DNA of 64,000 nt from JAIXWP01 sp041391745 (GTDB taxonomy: Bacteria; Bacteroidota; Bacteroidia; Flavobacteriales_D; Sanyastnellaceae): assembly GCA_041391745.1 (NCBI GenBank), contig JAWKNK010000011.1:52841-116840 (forward strand). Reading direction: 5' to 3'. A model generated the notes under the pieces. The model saw only the letters and a list, made by a program, of their open reading frames with translations. It ran no database searches and was not told where the DNA came from. Numbering within the stretch: the first letter of the stretch is position 1; each line of letters starts with the position of its first letter. The position numbers were made by a program, and so were the translations under genes. This document shows positions 57,290 through 64,000 of this stretch, in pieces.

Positions 57290-58768
57290 TTAGTGAGGAT
57301 TATACCACAAATCTTCTAATTCGTCGCCAGAATAAGGGTCGCGCGCAGGATTGTTGTTGTTTCTGCTGACGTTGGCAGTAGTATTCATGGAGCGAGAACG
57401 CACCAACTGTTTCCAGTCAAAATTCTTTGCCTCTTGAGGAACATCGCTGTGTAGTAATTCATAATCTTGCCCCAGAGTGGTATTGATAAAAAGGAAACGA
57501 CGATCGTGTAAATTGTCTCTGGTTTCATAGTAATGCCAGATTTCAAAAGGCCAGTAGTCAGGATCATTCGGACGTTGAACACGCGTGTTTGGAGGCCCAT
57601 ATTGAAGGTAAACACGACCTCTTTCCGTTTGCCATCCTTTTTTGATACGCGTACTGAAAGCTTCATTCACATCATTGACTTGCTGCGCATATTCTACCCA
57701 AGCCGCTTCCGGATTTTCAGGATTTCTTTTATACCAAAAAGAATAGAAGAAACTTTGCAACTCGATGAGTTCTGCATTCGGAATCACATTGTCAATCGTA
57801 TTTCGTTCTTGTGATTTAGCGATTGGGAAGTGCGTTTGAATAATATATACTAGGCTGTCTCTATTCGTGTATTTTGAAGCAAAACTAGCATTTAGAACTT
57901 CCATTGAAACCACTTCGTTCATTGGGTCAGAAACCACAATGAGATTTCTAGAAAATGGTCTTTTTTTAGAACAGATCACATTGTTTTGCTTGTCACGAAC
58001 TTCCAACACCAAGTTGTAATCTCCAGAAGGAACCTTAGAAATGTCAATCACTTGTAGCTGGGGCATTACGCCTTTTGCTTGAAGTCGTTTTATCTTTCCT
58101 GCTGACTCAATCTCCTTTCCTGTAATGCTCTGTACTGCATAATAGAAAGCGAAGTGTTCATTTTCGCCCAAGTAATTATTTAAATTGTATAGTTCTGCAT
58201 AGAAGATTATAGCGTCGATCTGCGTAGGGAAGTAGCTACTTAAATAGGGTAAAATATCGTAACCGCTTTTTGAAAATGCATTGTGTTCGGTTGTAGGAGT
58301 ATAAGCACTTACAAATTCAATATCAGAGATAAAAGCCCCTTCTTTCAAATTGTCGATGACTACCGATTGAGTTCCTTTTTCTGCGGGGATTTCAGGAGCA
58401 TTCAAATCTTTGATCTCGATTTCTATGTTGTATCTGCCATTTGGCAACGAAAAACGCTCCAAGCTCATGAAGTCACCAGGGGCATCGGCAGGCACCAAAG
58501 GTCCTTCAACTAATGTTTTTTTGAAGTCCAGCACATTGTCGCCCTGGGATACAATCAAAGTCAATTCCACTTTAGATTGATATTCTTCGCCTTGAGCTTT
58601 AGCCAATTTGAAAGTTGATCCGTCGAAGGAAGTGACAAACTCGATATATGGTCCCTCACCAGGAATATGAAAAACTCTATAGTCGAAATAGGCACGGAAA
58701 GCGAAAGCTTGGGATGCGCCCAATACAAATAGGAGTGCAAGCAGGGTATGATGGAGCATTTTCTTCAT
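57290..58768 (-). CDS. GWxTD-domain exported protein
   Basis: A 492-residue protein with a signal peptide (LGASQAFA). It has beta-sandwich regions in the first 300 residues, then the C-terminal GWxTD module (RIKKGWQTERGRVYLQYGPP, with DYWPFEIWHYYE and FLFINTT). The motif here is GWQTE rather than GWxTD. The family is common in Bacteroidota; its function is not known. A TATCTTTG box lies four bases before the start ATG. Confidence 0.85.
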   Translation of the reverse strand: MKKMLHHTLLALLFVLGASQAFAFRAYFDYRVFHIPGEGPYIEFVTSFDGSTFKLAKAQGEEYQSKVELTLIVSQGDNVLDFKKTLVEGPLVPADAPGDFMSLERFSLPNGRYNIEIEIKDLNAPEIPAEKGTQSVVIDNLKEGAFISDIEFVSAYTPTTEHNAFSKSGYDILPYLSSYFPTQIDAIIFYAELYNLNNYLGENEHFAFYYAVQSITGKEIESAGKIKRLQAKGVMPQLQVIDISKVPSGDYNLVLEVRDKQNNVICSKKRPFSRNLIVVSDPMNEVVSMEVLNASFASKYTNRDSLVYIIQTHFPIAKSQERNTIDNVIPNAELIELQSFFYSFWYKRNPENPEAAWVEYAQQVNDVNEAFSTRIKKGWQTERGRVYLQYGPPNTRVQRPNDPDYWPFEIWHYYETRDNLHDRRFLFINTTLGQDYELLHSDVPQEAKNFDWKQLVRSRSMNTTANVSRNNNNPARDPYSGDELEDLWYNPH

Positions 58769-58772
58769 ACAA

Positions 58773-58780
58773 CAAAGATA
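58773..58780 (-). promoter_or_regulatory. -7 box four bases before the GWxTD gene ATG
   Basis: Minus strand TATCTTTG, then TTGT, then ATG at 58768. Same geometry as at 54050 and 37626. Confidence 0.5.
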
Positions 58781-58856
58781 AGAAACTCTTACCGCATGGC
58801 TGTGCAGCTCAATTCATTGCCATTTTCACTAAATTCGTCTGTAAATCACTCGTCTA

Positions 58857-60323
58857 ATGATCAAAATGCGACTCGTATTCATTGCTCTTCTCCTTGTAAA
58901 TAGTGCTTTTAGTCAGACGCACATAGAAGGTTATTACAGTTCAGCCACCAGCAGGTACGTGCCCAAGGAGAATATTACTTGGGGAAAAAGTGTGTTTGAG
59001 GTATCTGAGGCAAAGAATGGTTTCTGCGTCATTCACAAGGAAAATTGGGAGGGAGTGATTGACACCTCAGGGTTTGTGAGAATACCTCTGGAGTATGCTT
59101 CGGTGCAGGAAATAGGCGAGCGACCAGGATATTTCAAGTGTGTAAAGGATAAAAGAATGCACTTAGTAGATGCCAGAGGGTCGGTTTTGTTGAAATTGGA
59201 GGGTGATGCCAGTCAAAATAAAATCATACGCGTATCTCACAGCGATGATGTGCTGATCAAACAGGGAAATAAATACGGGATATTCAATTTGCGAAAAGCC
59301 AATTTGATCATTCCGGTTGAGTTCGATGTGCCTTCATACATTGAGAAGAAAAATGAAGCTTTATGGCGCAACGAATTTTATGGGCAATCAAAAGGCGATT
59401 TCATAATTCTTAAGCGTGGCAAGCGATATGCAATTGGTGATTTGTCCAACGGTTACTTCACACCATTTTATTCAGACATACGATTTGTAAATGACACTAC
59501 CTTTTTTATTCGACTAGAAAATGGTAGAGGAGTTGTTACATCCGATATTCATCACATTGATACAGCCAATGATTTCAATTATGTAGATGCATTGAATGAG
59601 ATGTTTGTGGTAGAAAAAAATGGCAAATATGGGGTGTATGATACCGCAGGGGATTGGGTTATTCCGATGGATTACGATGATATTTATTTTTCAAGTCGTC
59701 ATACTTTTTGGTTGAAGAAAGAAGGGAAGTGGGCGTTATCGGACAGTCAGCATCAACTTAAAACAGGCTTTGAATTTGAAAATGTAGATCAGTACAATGA
59801 GGTGTTTTACAATCAACTTATTCGCACCACGCGACTCGACACGGCATTCAAATATGTAGAAAGAGAGTATGCAGGAATCAACCATGCACCGGATGATTTG
59901 AAGCAATTGCTGTACGCGGTGGAGCAGTTAAAAGGAGGAAGGCGTTTGTACAGTTGTTTGATCGATAAAATGGATTTGGTGGTAAAGATGTACGCCCAGA
60001 AAAATGGCAATTGGCATTTTGTGGATTTGTATGATATGAAAGTTGAAGATCGTGCTTGGGATAGCATAGTTTACATACCACAATTCTTCATACAAGGCGG
60101 ACTTGAGGGCGGCAGTGTAGGAGGAAAGTACTATGTGTCCGATGAGAAGCGCTACTACGACGATTTGATTTACGATTGTCTCGACACCCACTTTACCTGC
60201 GATAAAATTGGCAGAGTAAAAAAAGGCCGCATATACTTTACGCTCATCAACTACTCCAACCCCGCTGCCAGCTGCCTCCCGAAAAAATGCAAAGAGCGAA
60301 TTGAGGATTTTGTTTTGCGGTGA
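58857..60323 (+). CDS. Exported WG-repeat protein
   Basis: A 488-residue protein with a signal peptide (LLLVNSAFSQ) and WG-like repeats along about residues 30-320, for example KYGIFNLRKANLIIPVEFD, KYGVYDTAGDWVIPMDYDD and KEGKWALSDSQHQL. The C-terminal third is a separate region with four Cys (residues about 430-485: YDCLDTHFTCDKIG; CLPKKCKER). WG repeats are of unknown function, probably binding. An alternative start is the ATG at 58866. Divergent from the GWxTD gene. Confidence 0.8.
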   Translation: MIKMRLVFIALLLVNSAFSQTHIEGYYSSATSRYVPKENITWGKSVFEVSEAKNGFCVIHKENWEGVIDTSGFVRIPLEYASVQEIGERPGYFKCVKDKRMHLVDARGSVLLKLEGDASQNKIIRVSHSDDVLIKQGNKYGIFNLRKANLIIPVEFDVPSYIEKKNEALWRNEFYGQSKGDFIILKRGKRYAIGDLSNGYFTPFYSDIRFVNDTTFFIRLENGRGVVTSDIHHIDTANDFNYVDALNEMFVVEKNGKYGVYDTAGDWVIPMDYDDIYFSSRHTFWLKKEGKWALSDSQHQLKTGFEFENVDQYNEVFYNQLIRTTRLDTAFKYVEREYAGINHAPDDLKQLLYAVEQLKGGRRLYSCLIDKMDLVVKMYAQKNGNWHFVDLYDMKVEDRAWDSIVYIPQFFIQGGLEGGSVGGKYYVSDEKRYYDDLIYDCLDTHFTCDKIGRVKKGRIYFTLINYSNPAASCLPKKCKERIEDFVLR

Positions 60324-60368
60324 TAGTGTAAAGTTGCTCCACTGATCCTCAGACTAGACTCAAAGAAA

Positions 60369-60438
60369 ATCCTTGAATCCTTGTATCCTCGAATCATTGT
60401 CCTCTTGAATCCTCGAATCCTTGTCTTCTTGAATCTTT
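60369..60438. repeat. Purine-rich word array E, minus-strand sense
   Basis: ccttgaatccttgtatcc, tcgaatcattgtcctc, ttgaatcctcgaatcc, ttgtcttcttgaatc. It lies between the plus-strand WG gene and the tRNA-like fragment, and reads in the direction of the latter. It is followed by a GA-rich stretch to about 60500. No gene in 60324-60556. Confidence 0.8.
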
Positions 60439-60524
60439 TGAATGAAGTGAGAGTGAGAGAATGTGAATGAAAATGAAAATGAATAGAGTGTGAGAAAGAG
60501 ATATTGTAGAAATGAATACAAACA

Positions 60525-60556
60525 AAAAATCCCCACAAAGTGAGGATTATTTTTTC
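60525..60556 (-). terminator. Hairpin terminator next to the tRNA-like fragment
   Basis: aaaaatccccac-aaa-gtgaggattattttt forms a 9-bp stem with one mismatch, with A- and T-runs on the two sides. It follows the tRNA-like 3' end directly on the minus strand, as tRNA terminators do. Confidence 0.6.
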
Positions 60557-60590
60557 TGGCGGAGAGTGAGGATTATGAACCTAACCTCTC
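60557..60590 (-). tRNA. tRNA-Ser-like 3' fragment (probable attachment-site half)
   Basis: On the minus strand the stretch ends ACTCTCCGCCA, matching the acceptor strand, discriminator G and CCA of tRNA-Ser genes, and before it GGTTCATAATCC resembles a T-arm with one extra base. No D-arm, anticodon arm or matching GGAGAGT is found upstream. It is therefore a 3' fragment only, not a working tRNA. Host-like genes lie on its 3' side and element genes on its 5' side, the order left by tRNA-targeting integration. A chance match is possible. Confidence 0.35.
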
Positions 60591-60698
60591 AAAGCCGTGT
60601 ATGTCAATTTTTTATACTACCGTTGTCGTAATTGGGTCACGCAAATGCACGACTGTTTTGAAGAGGAACGCATATTCAAAGTGTCGTGTTATTTTGCG

Positions 60699-60727
60699 TT
60701 GAGGCGAAGATAATGGGATTATCTTTG
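60699..60727 (+). promoter_or_regulatory. Promoter of the hypothetical gene at 60751
   Basis: TTG (60699-60701), an 18-base spacer and TATCTTTG (60720-60727). The start site is predicted near 60732, about 19 bases before the TTG start codon. Confidence 0.55.
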
Positions 60728-60750
60728 AGTATAATCATTTTTTTTACCAG

Positions 60751-61635
60751 TTGACAAAACTAAGTTTATTATCTCTACTACTTCTGTCCCTCAGTTTCAC
60801 ACAGGCGCCTTCGTTGAATTCTGTGGTTTTAAGAGATTACTATATTCTAGTTCATAAAGCTGAATGGTACGTTTATCAAGGAGATACTCTTTCCGCTTTG
60901 GAAAATTATCAGAAAGCGTTCGAAATAAAACTGCCATTTCTAATAGATCTAAATAATGCTCGTTCACTACTTCAAGGAGGTGAATTTAGTGACGACAAAA
61001 CTATTGCTTTAATCTCAGAAGATTGGAGAAATATTGATGCCATATTCTATCGAAATAAAAGTCGTTTAGATGTCTCTAACTTTCAGTTGACTTCGAATTA
61101 TTTATGGCAGAAGAGCATCGACATCGCTACGTATAATTCAAGATATGCATATCATGAAGCGCTCAAAACAATCATAGACGAAGATCAATTTTTAAGACAA
61201 TCTAAGATTTCAGGCAATCGAGATTCAGTTCTGGCCTTGCATGGAATTGAGCATTTCAAGAAGTTTCAAGAATTGGTATCAATGTATGGATGGCCTTCTC
61301 CTGAAAAAGATGGTGAGTTTAATACTCTTATTTATCCAGTTCTTCTGCATGGAACATACTACTGCGGCCTGGATGGAAATTTTAAAGATTTAATGTTTCA
61401 AGCAGTCATGTGTGGGGAACTAAACTCTCATTTTTATGCGAAAGTTTGTGATCGGTTCTGTGACTGGAATCTTTCAATCCCACAGGATTACGGTGAGTGG
61501 CAAACTACAACTGATGGATCGATACGAATTCGAGAAGTGCAAAATTTAGATCTTCGCAGAGACTCTATTTTCCTTGAACCATATAAGCAATACTGCCTTA
61601 AAAACAAATTACCGATTCCAGAGGGCTATGAATGA
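60751..61635 (+). CDS. Hypothetical exported protein with a TPR-like N-terminus
   Basis: A 294-residue protein with a signal-like start (LSLLSLLLLSLSFTQA). A TPR-like hairpin (ALENYQKAFEIKLPFLIDLNNA) is followed by a helical domain (WLQKS-like WQKSIDIATYNSRYAYHEAL; LHGIEHFKKFQELVSMYGWP). No ATG is available in frame, so a TTG start is used, consistent with the promoter above. The family is not recognised; it resembles secreted Bacteroidota proteins that often occur as scattered paralogues. First gene inside the putative integrated element. Confidence 0.65.
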   Translation: MTKLSLLSLLLLSLSFTQAPSLNSVVLRDYYILVHKAEWYVYQGDTLSALENYQKAFEIKLPFLIDLNNARSLLQGGEFSDDKTIALISEDWRNIDAIFYRNKSRLDVSNFQLTSNYLWQKSIDIATYNSRYAYHEALKTIIDEDQFLRQSKISGNRDSVLALHGIEHFKKFQELVSMYGWPSPEKDGEFNTLIYPVLLHGTYYCGLDGNFKDLMFQAVMCGELNSHFYAKVCDRFCDWNLSIPQDYGEWQTTTDGSIRIREVQNLDLRRDSIFLEPYKQYCLKNKLPIPEGYE

Positions 61636-61744
61636 AGCCCAAATAGATTTTGAATATGTGTGCCCCTTTCGTTGCAAGCAGACTCTTAGTCTGCACTTGT
61701 TTCATATCTAATTGGCGTGAGATATTAGGTGAAATTGGATTAGC

Positions 61745-62050
61745 CTAGCGAACTGGACAGTTCCAATAAAGCTTGTCTGATTTATCTGCATTATTAGCCC
61801 AATACAGCGGTTGAAGATTGTCCAAGCTATCCCCTCCATTATTCGCCACTGGATTGATATGATCAATTTCCCAACCGTAGTTCGAGTTACGATTGCCATA
61901 ATCCTCCCATTTCATAGCATTTCCGCAACGATCTCTTCGCCATTGATTTGGCGGATAATTTTGGATTACAGAACCTTTCTGCCAAACTATAAGTTTGATT
62001 TCTTCAGACCATTGGCCACCGCTTCTCGTCGTATTATGTTGTCTATACAT
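61745..62050 (-). CDS. Small HNH endonuclease
   Basis: A 101-residue protein with an HNH core: CGNAMKWEDYGNRNSNYGWE then IDHINPVANNGGDSLDNLQPLYW, giving the IDHI His pair and the DSLDNLQPL Asn motif. Only one zinc-binding Cys pair is partly present. HNH nucleases of this size are found in mobile elements, phages and defence loci; target unknown. It faces away from the replication-type genes. Confidence 0.8.
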   Translation of the reverse strand: MYRQHNTTRSGGQWSEEIKLIVWQKGSVIQNYPPNQWRRDRCGNAMKWEDYGNRNSNYGWEIDHINPVANNGGDSLDNLQPLYWANNADKSDKLYWNCPVR

Positions 62051-62195
62051 TTTACAAGTGTTTTATCCAAAAATATTGGATTAATTCAAGAATCCAAGTT
62101 ATTTAACCATGTTGATTTTCAACAATCTATCAACGTTTTGTTAGATTTGTTATTAAAGAAGTTTCTTGTGCACTCCCCCCCGAATCATGTATCCA

Positions 62196-62265
62196 GTGCA
62201 ATAGTGCAATCCCTATACATAGGGGATTGCACTTTTGCACTACTGATTCAATTGCACCATTGCAC
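62196..62265. repeat. Iteron-like cluster of GTGCAAT/ATTGCAC heptamers
   Basis: Six copies in 70 bases: GTGCAAT at 62196 and 62204; ATTGCAC at 62226, 62251 and 62259; TTTGCAC at 62234. The second and third copies also form a hairpin, gtgcaatccctatacatagg then ggattgcac. The paired units with 8-base steps resemble iterons of replication origins or an operator. It lies about 70 bases before the RteC-like gene. Confidence 0.7.
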
Positions 62266-62336
62266 CGGCAAAATGGAACGCTTTTTAACATTTCCCGTTA
62301 GACTAGGTCTAACTATAAAAACTCCCAAAACGTTCT

Positions 62337-63181
62337 ATGCATGAAACCTTTAAAGAAATTGTGAGTGAAATTTCTGTTCGTAAGGTCGAAATGAAGATGA
62401 AATCTAAGCCACGACTAAATCTCTTCGAAAATGAATCAGACTCCCTCTTTAGTATCAATTCGTTCGTCAATGCGGGTGACTATTGGAATCACCTTAATGC
62501 CATTGCCTCTCGCGCTAAAAACCAAGTCGAATCCGACATTCAACGCTGCAAGGACATGCTCTCCTCTTTGGATTTTCTTGAAACGCTCCACTCAGAGCTT
62601 CGGGATATTAGAAGTTCTCACTTGCCTGAGAATACAGAAATCCTATTGTCAAGCGTCAAGGCAGAAGGGCTTATCAAATACCGATTTGATGGCTCTCAAT
62701 TCGAGACCTTGAAAAAAAAACATTGCACTTCATTGAACTGCAAAAAACAGTCATCGTAGCTCTAGAGGACTACTTACTCCGAAAAATACGTTCGATGCAA
62801 TCCCGATTTCGGTTGCTCCAAACCGCATCAGTTTCGTCGATCCCACCTCCCGCATTTGCTGTCACTGGGGCTCTTGACACAGCAGAAGAGCCCACGATAC
62901 AACAACTGCTGTGGAATAGATCTGACACCGACTTGCTTGAACTTGTAACTGCCTTGTATGAATCTGGGGCAATTCGTCCATCTAGCGGTAAACTCACAAA
63001 AAAGGAACTACAAGTGGCGCTTGAGAGGGTCTTCGGCCATTCGGTGAAGGGCTCAGGCTCGAAACTTACCCGGGCACGTGATCGCAAAAATGAAACCGCC
63101 ATATTCATGGAAGAGTTGAAACAGGCTTTCTCCAATTATGTGACTCGGAAAGACAGTGAGCTCGACAAACGTAGAAAGTAG
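62337..63181 (+). CDS. RteC-like protein of a conjugative/mobilisable element, one frameshift
   Basis: Two frames join at a run of nine A (62713-62721), giving about 281 residues. The N-terminal half is charged and helical (FVNAGDYWNHLNAIASRAKN). The C-terminal region (WNRSDTDLLELVTALYESGA, then KKELQVALERVFG, RKNETAIFMEELKQAF) follows the RteC pattern W..S...L.EL..AL...G to F....K.A. RteC of CTnDOT activates excision genes. Family membership is by pattern only. The iteron-like cluster precedes it and a helix-turn-helix gene follows. Confidence 0.6.
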
Positions 63182-63297
63182 CGCGACTCTAACTGACTCA
63201 AGTTCAAATTCAATTACCAAAATCGTATGCAGGCTGCTAACAGCCTTCCAAACAAACCTGCGAAGGCTGGGTAGTCTTGCATTCTCAATTGAATCCT

Positions 63298-63591
63298 ATG
63301 GAAGTCATAACAATACAATCCGAAGCCTTTCAGCAAATCATGGCAACGCTAAAGGACATTCAGAGCAAAGTTGAAAATATGCAGAGCCGTAAGAAGGCCC
63401 TGGAAGATGATCTAGTTGACACGTTTGAAGCTTGTCGCATTTTGAAAATCTGTCGCAGAACCTTGGAACGGTATCGCGATTCAGGCGACCTGCAGTACAC
63501 CAAAGTGAAGCGCCGCATTTTTTACCGAGTTTCAGATATTGAGAATCTGATGCTGAAGAATGTTATCAAACCAGAACCAGGAATCCTTTAG
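63298..63591 (+). CDS. Excisionase-like helix-turn-helix protein
   Basis: A 97-residue protein. Residues 1-35 form a coiled-coil-like helix (QIMATLKDIQSKVENMQSRK). A MerR/HTH_17-type winged helix follows (LVDTFEACRILKICRRTLER, YRDSGDLQYTKVKRRIFYRV, SDIENLM). Such proteins act as excision or mobilisation factors in Bacteroides elements. ATG at 63298 chosen over a TTG further upstream. Lies between the RteC-like and primase-like genes. Confidence 0.8.
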   Translation: MEVITIQSEAFQQIMATLKDIQSKVENMQSRKKALEDDLVDTFEACRILKICRRTLERYRDSGDLQYTKVKRRIFYRVSDIENLMLKNVIKPEPGIL

Positions 63592-63604
63592 GTTGATCTG
63601 ATGT

Positions 63605-64000
63605 ATGGCATTGACCAAAGAAGAGATTCTTCAAGTTACCAATGGTGGACTGGATGTATTCCGTCATTTCATTCCTGGAGATTGGAGAGTCGGCAAAAAG
63701 TTCCTTAACCCCTTTTACCAAGACACCAAAGCATCGTGTCACGTGTACTTCGATACCAAGTCCAAAAGCTACAAGGTGAAGGATTTTGGAGAAGTTCAAT
63801 TCGCTGGAGACTGCTTCTTTCTTGTTGGATTTCTTTTTCAGAAAAATTGCTCCGACAAACATGAGTTCATAGAGATTTTGACCTTGATTGATCAATCGCT
63901 TGGACTCATGCTCGGAGAATATTCAAGGCCAATTGTTCGACCCATGCCAGCGCGCAAACCATCGCCCCCCATTGATGTTGCGCCAGTGATGGAAGTCGAG
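63605..64000 (+). CDS. Primase-like replication protein of a mobile element, N-terminal part
   Basis: 132 codons open to the window end. The text MALTKEEILQVTNGGLDVFR, HFIPGDWRVGKKFLNPFYQD, TKASCHVYFDTKSKSYKVKD and FGEVQFAGDCFFLVG resembles the CHC2-like N-terminus of primases in Bacteroides integrative elements: a degenerate zinc finger that expects Cys at ASCHVY and GDCF. The gene continues beyond the window, so the Toprim or helicase part cannot be seen. It follows the excisionase-like gene by 13 bases. Confidence 0.6.
   Translation, partial: MALTKEEILQVTNGGLDVFRHFIPGDWRVGKKFLNPFYQDTKASCHVYFDTKSKSYKVKDFGEVQFAGDCFFLVGFLFQKNCSDKHEFIEILTLIDQSLGLMLGEYSRPIVRPMPARKPSPPIDVAPVMEVE

Noticed and set aside
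60557..60660. A complete tRNA gene
   Set aside because: Only the acceptor 3' strand and a degenerate T-arm match; anticodon and D-arms and the 5' acceptor strand are missing.
62770..63135. Minus-strand ORF of 121 residues
   Set aside because: It is the shadow of the RteC-like gene, with no family features of its own.

Overview
The window is a chromosomal segment of a Bacteroidota bacterium, most likely Flavobacteriales-like. The evidence is TAnnTTTG-type -7 promoter boxes, type IX secretion (T9SS) C-terminal sorting domains, a PUR-family nucleic-acid-binding protein, a GWxTD protein, an SSS-transporter/histidine-kinase fusion, a sigma factor followed by an anti-sigma/outer-membrane-barrel gene, and RteC-type mobile-element genes. 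The genus cannot be told from sequence alone. All calls come from reading translations and motifs; no database search was run.

Single-base indels are unusually common, and reconstructed frames read as normal conserved proteins. Many genes here are therefore annotated as one gene spanning several frames. Indels are densest at 9.25-15.0 kb and 33.4-37.3 kb, and also affect 15.2-18.6, 23.8, 27.2, 31.0, 39.5-41.6 and 62.7 kb. Most look like missing bases, so consensus error is at least as likely as real decay.

Layout. 1-7.5 kb: a co-directional minus-strand locus for short-chain carboxylate uptake and activation: porin, MHS-family transporter, two tiny membrane proteins, SSS-fused sensor kinase, receiver protein and a PrpE/Acs-type acyl-CoA synthetase, headed by a lone InsA-like zinc-ribbon/HTH protein. 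7.6-15 kb: a GH16 glycosidase, then a defence island with HigB/HigA and a type III restriction-modification system. 15.2-31.3 kb: a subtilase, an OmpR-type two-component pair, formate-tetrahydrofolate ligase with FdhD, a DUF389 protein, an ECF sigma factor with a membrane/collagen-like/barrel protein, a FabH-like synthase, and a transporter-acetyltransferase-racemase group. 31.4-43.9 kb: a PAS kinase fragment, three frame-broken genes for secreted or diheme proteins, a methyltransferase-MscS pair, a GNAT-nitrilase fusion, an RsmI-like enzyme and a PUR protein. 43.9-60.3 kb: lipid and CoA enzymes (3-hydroxyacyl-CoA dehydrogenase, HMG-CoA lyase), a TPR/PD40/OmpA/DUF1573 protein, a sugar dehydrogenase with a TonB receptor, ComEC, a glycosyltransferase, GWxTD and WG-repeat proteins. 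60.6-64 kb: the edge of an integrated element, with a tRNA-Ser-like 3' fragment at its border, an HNH nuclease, an iteron-like cluster, and RteC-like, excisionase-like and primase-like genes.

The most unusual signals are non-coding. A family of short-word purine-rich arrays (five sites) abuts gene 3' ends and in one case extends the comEC reading frame. A 24-bp palindromic element has landed twice in frame inside a collagen-like linker. Several genes have the -7 box ending four bases before ATG, implying leaderless mRNAs. A six-copy GTGCAAT/ATTGCAC cluster lies in the mobile element.
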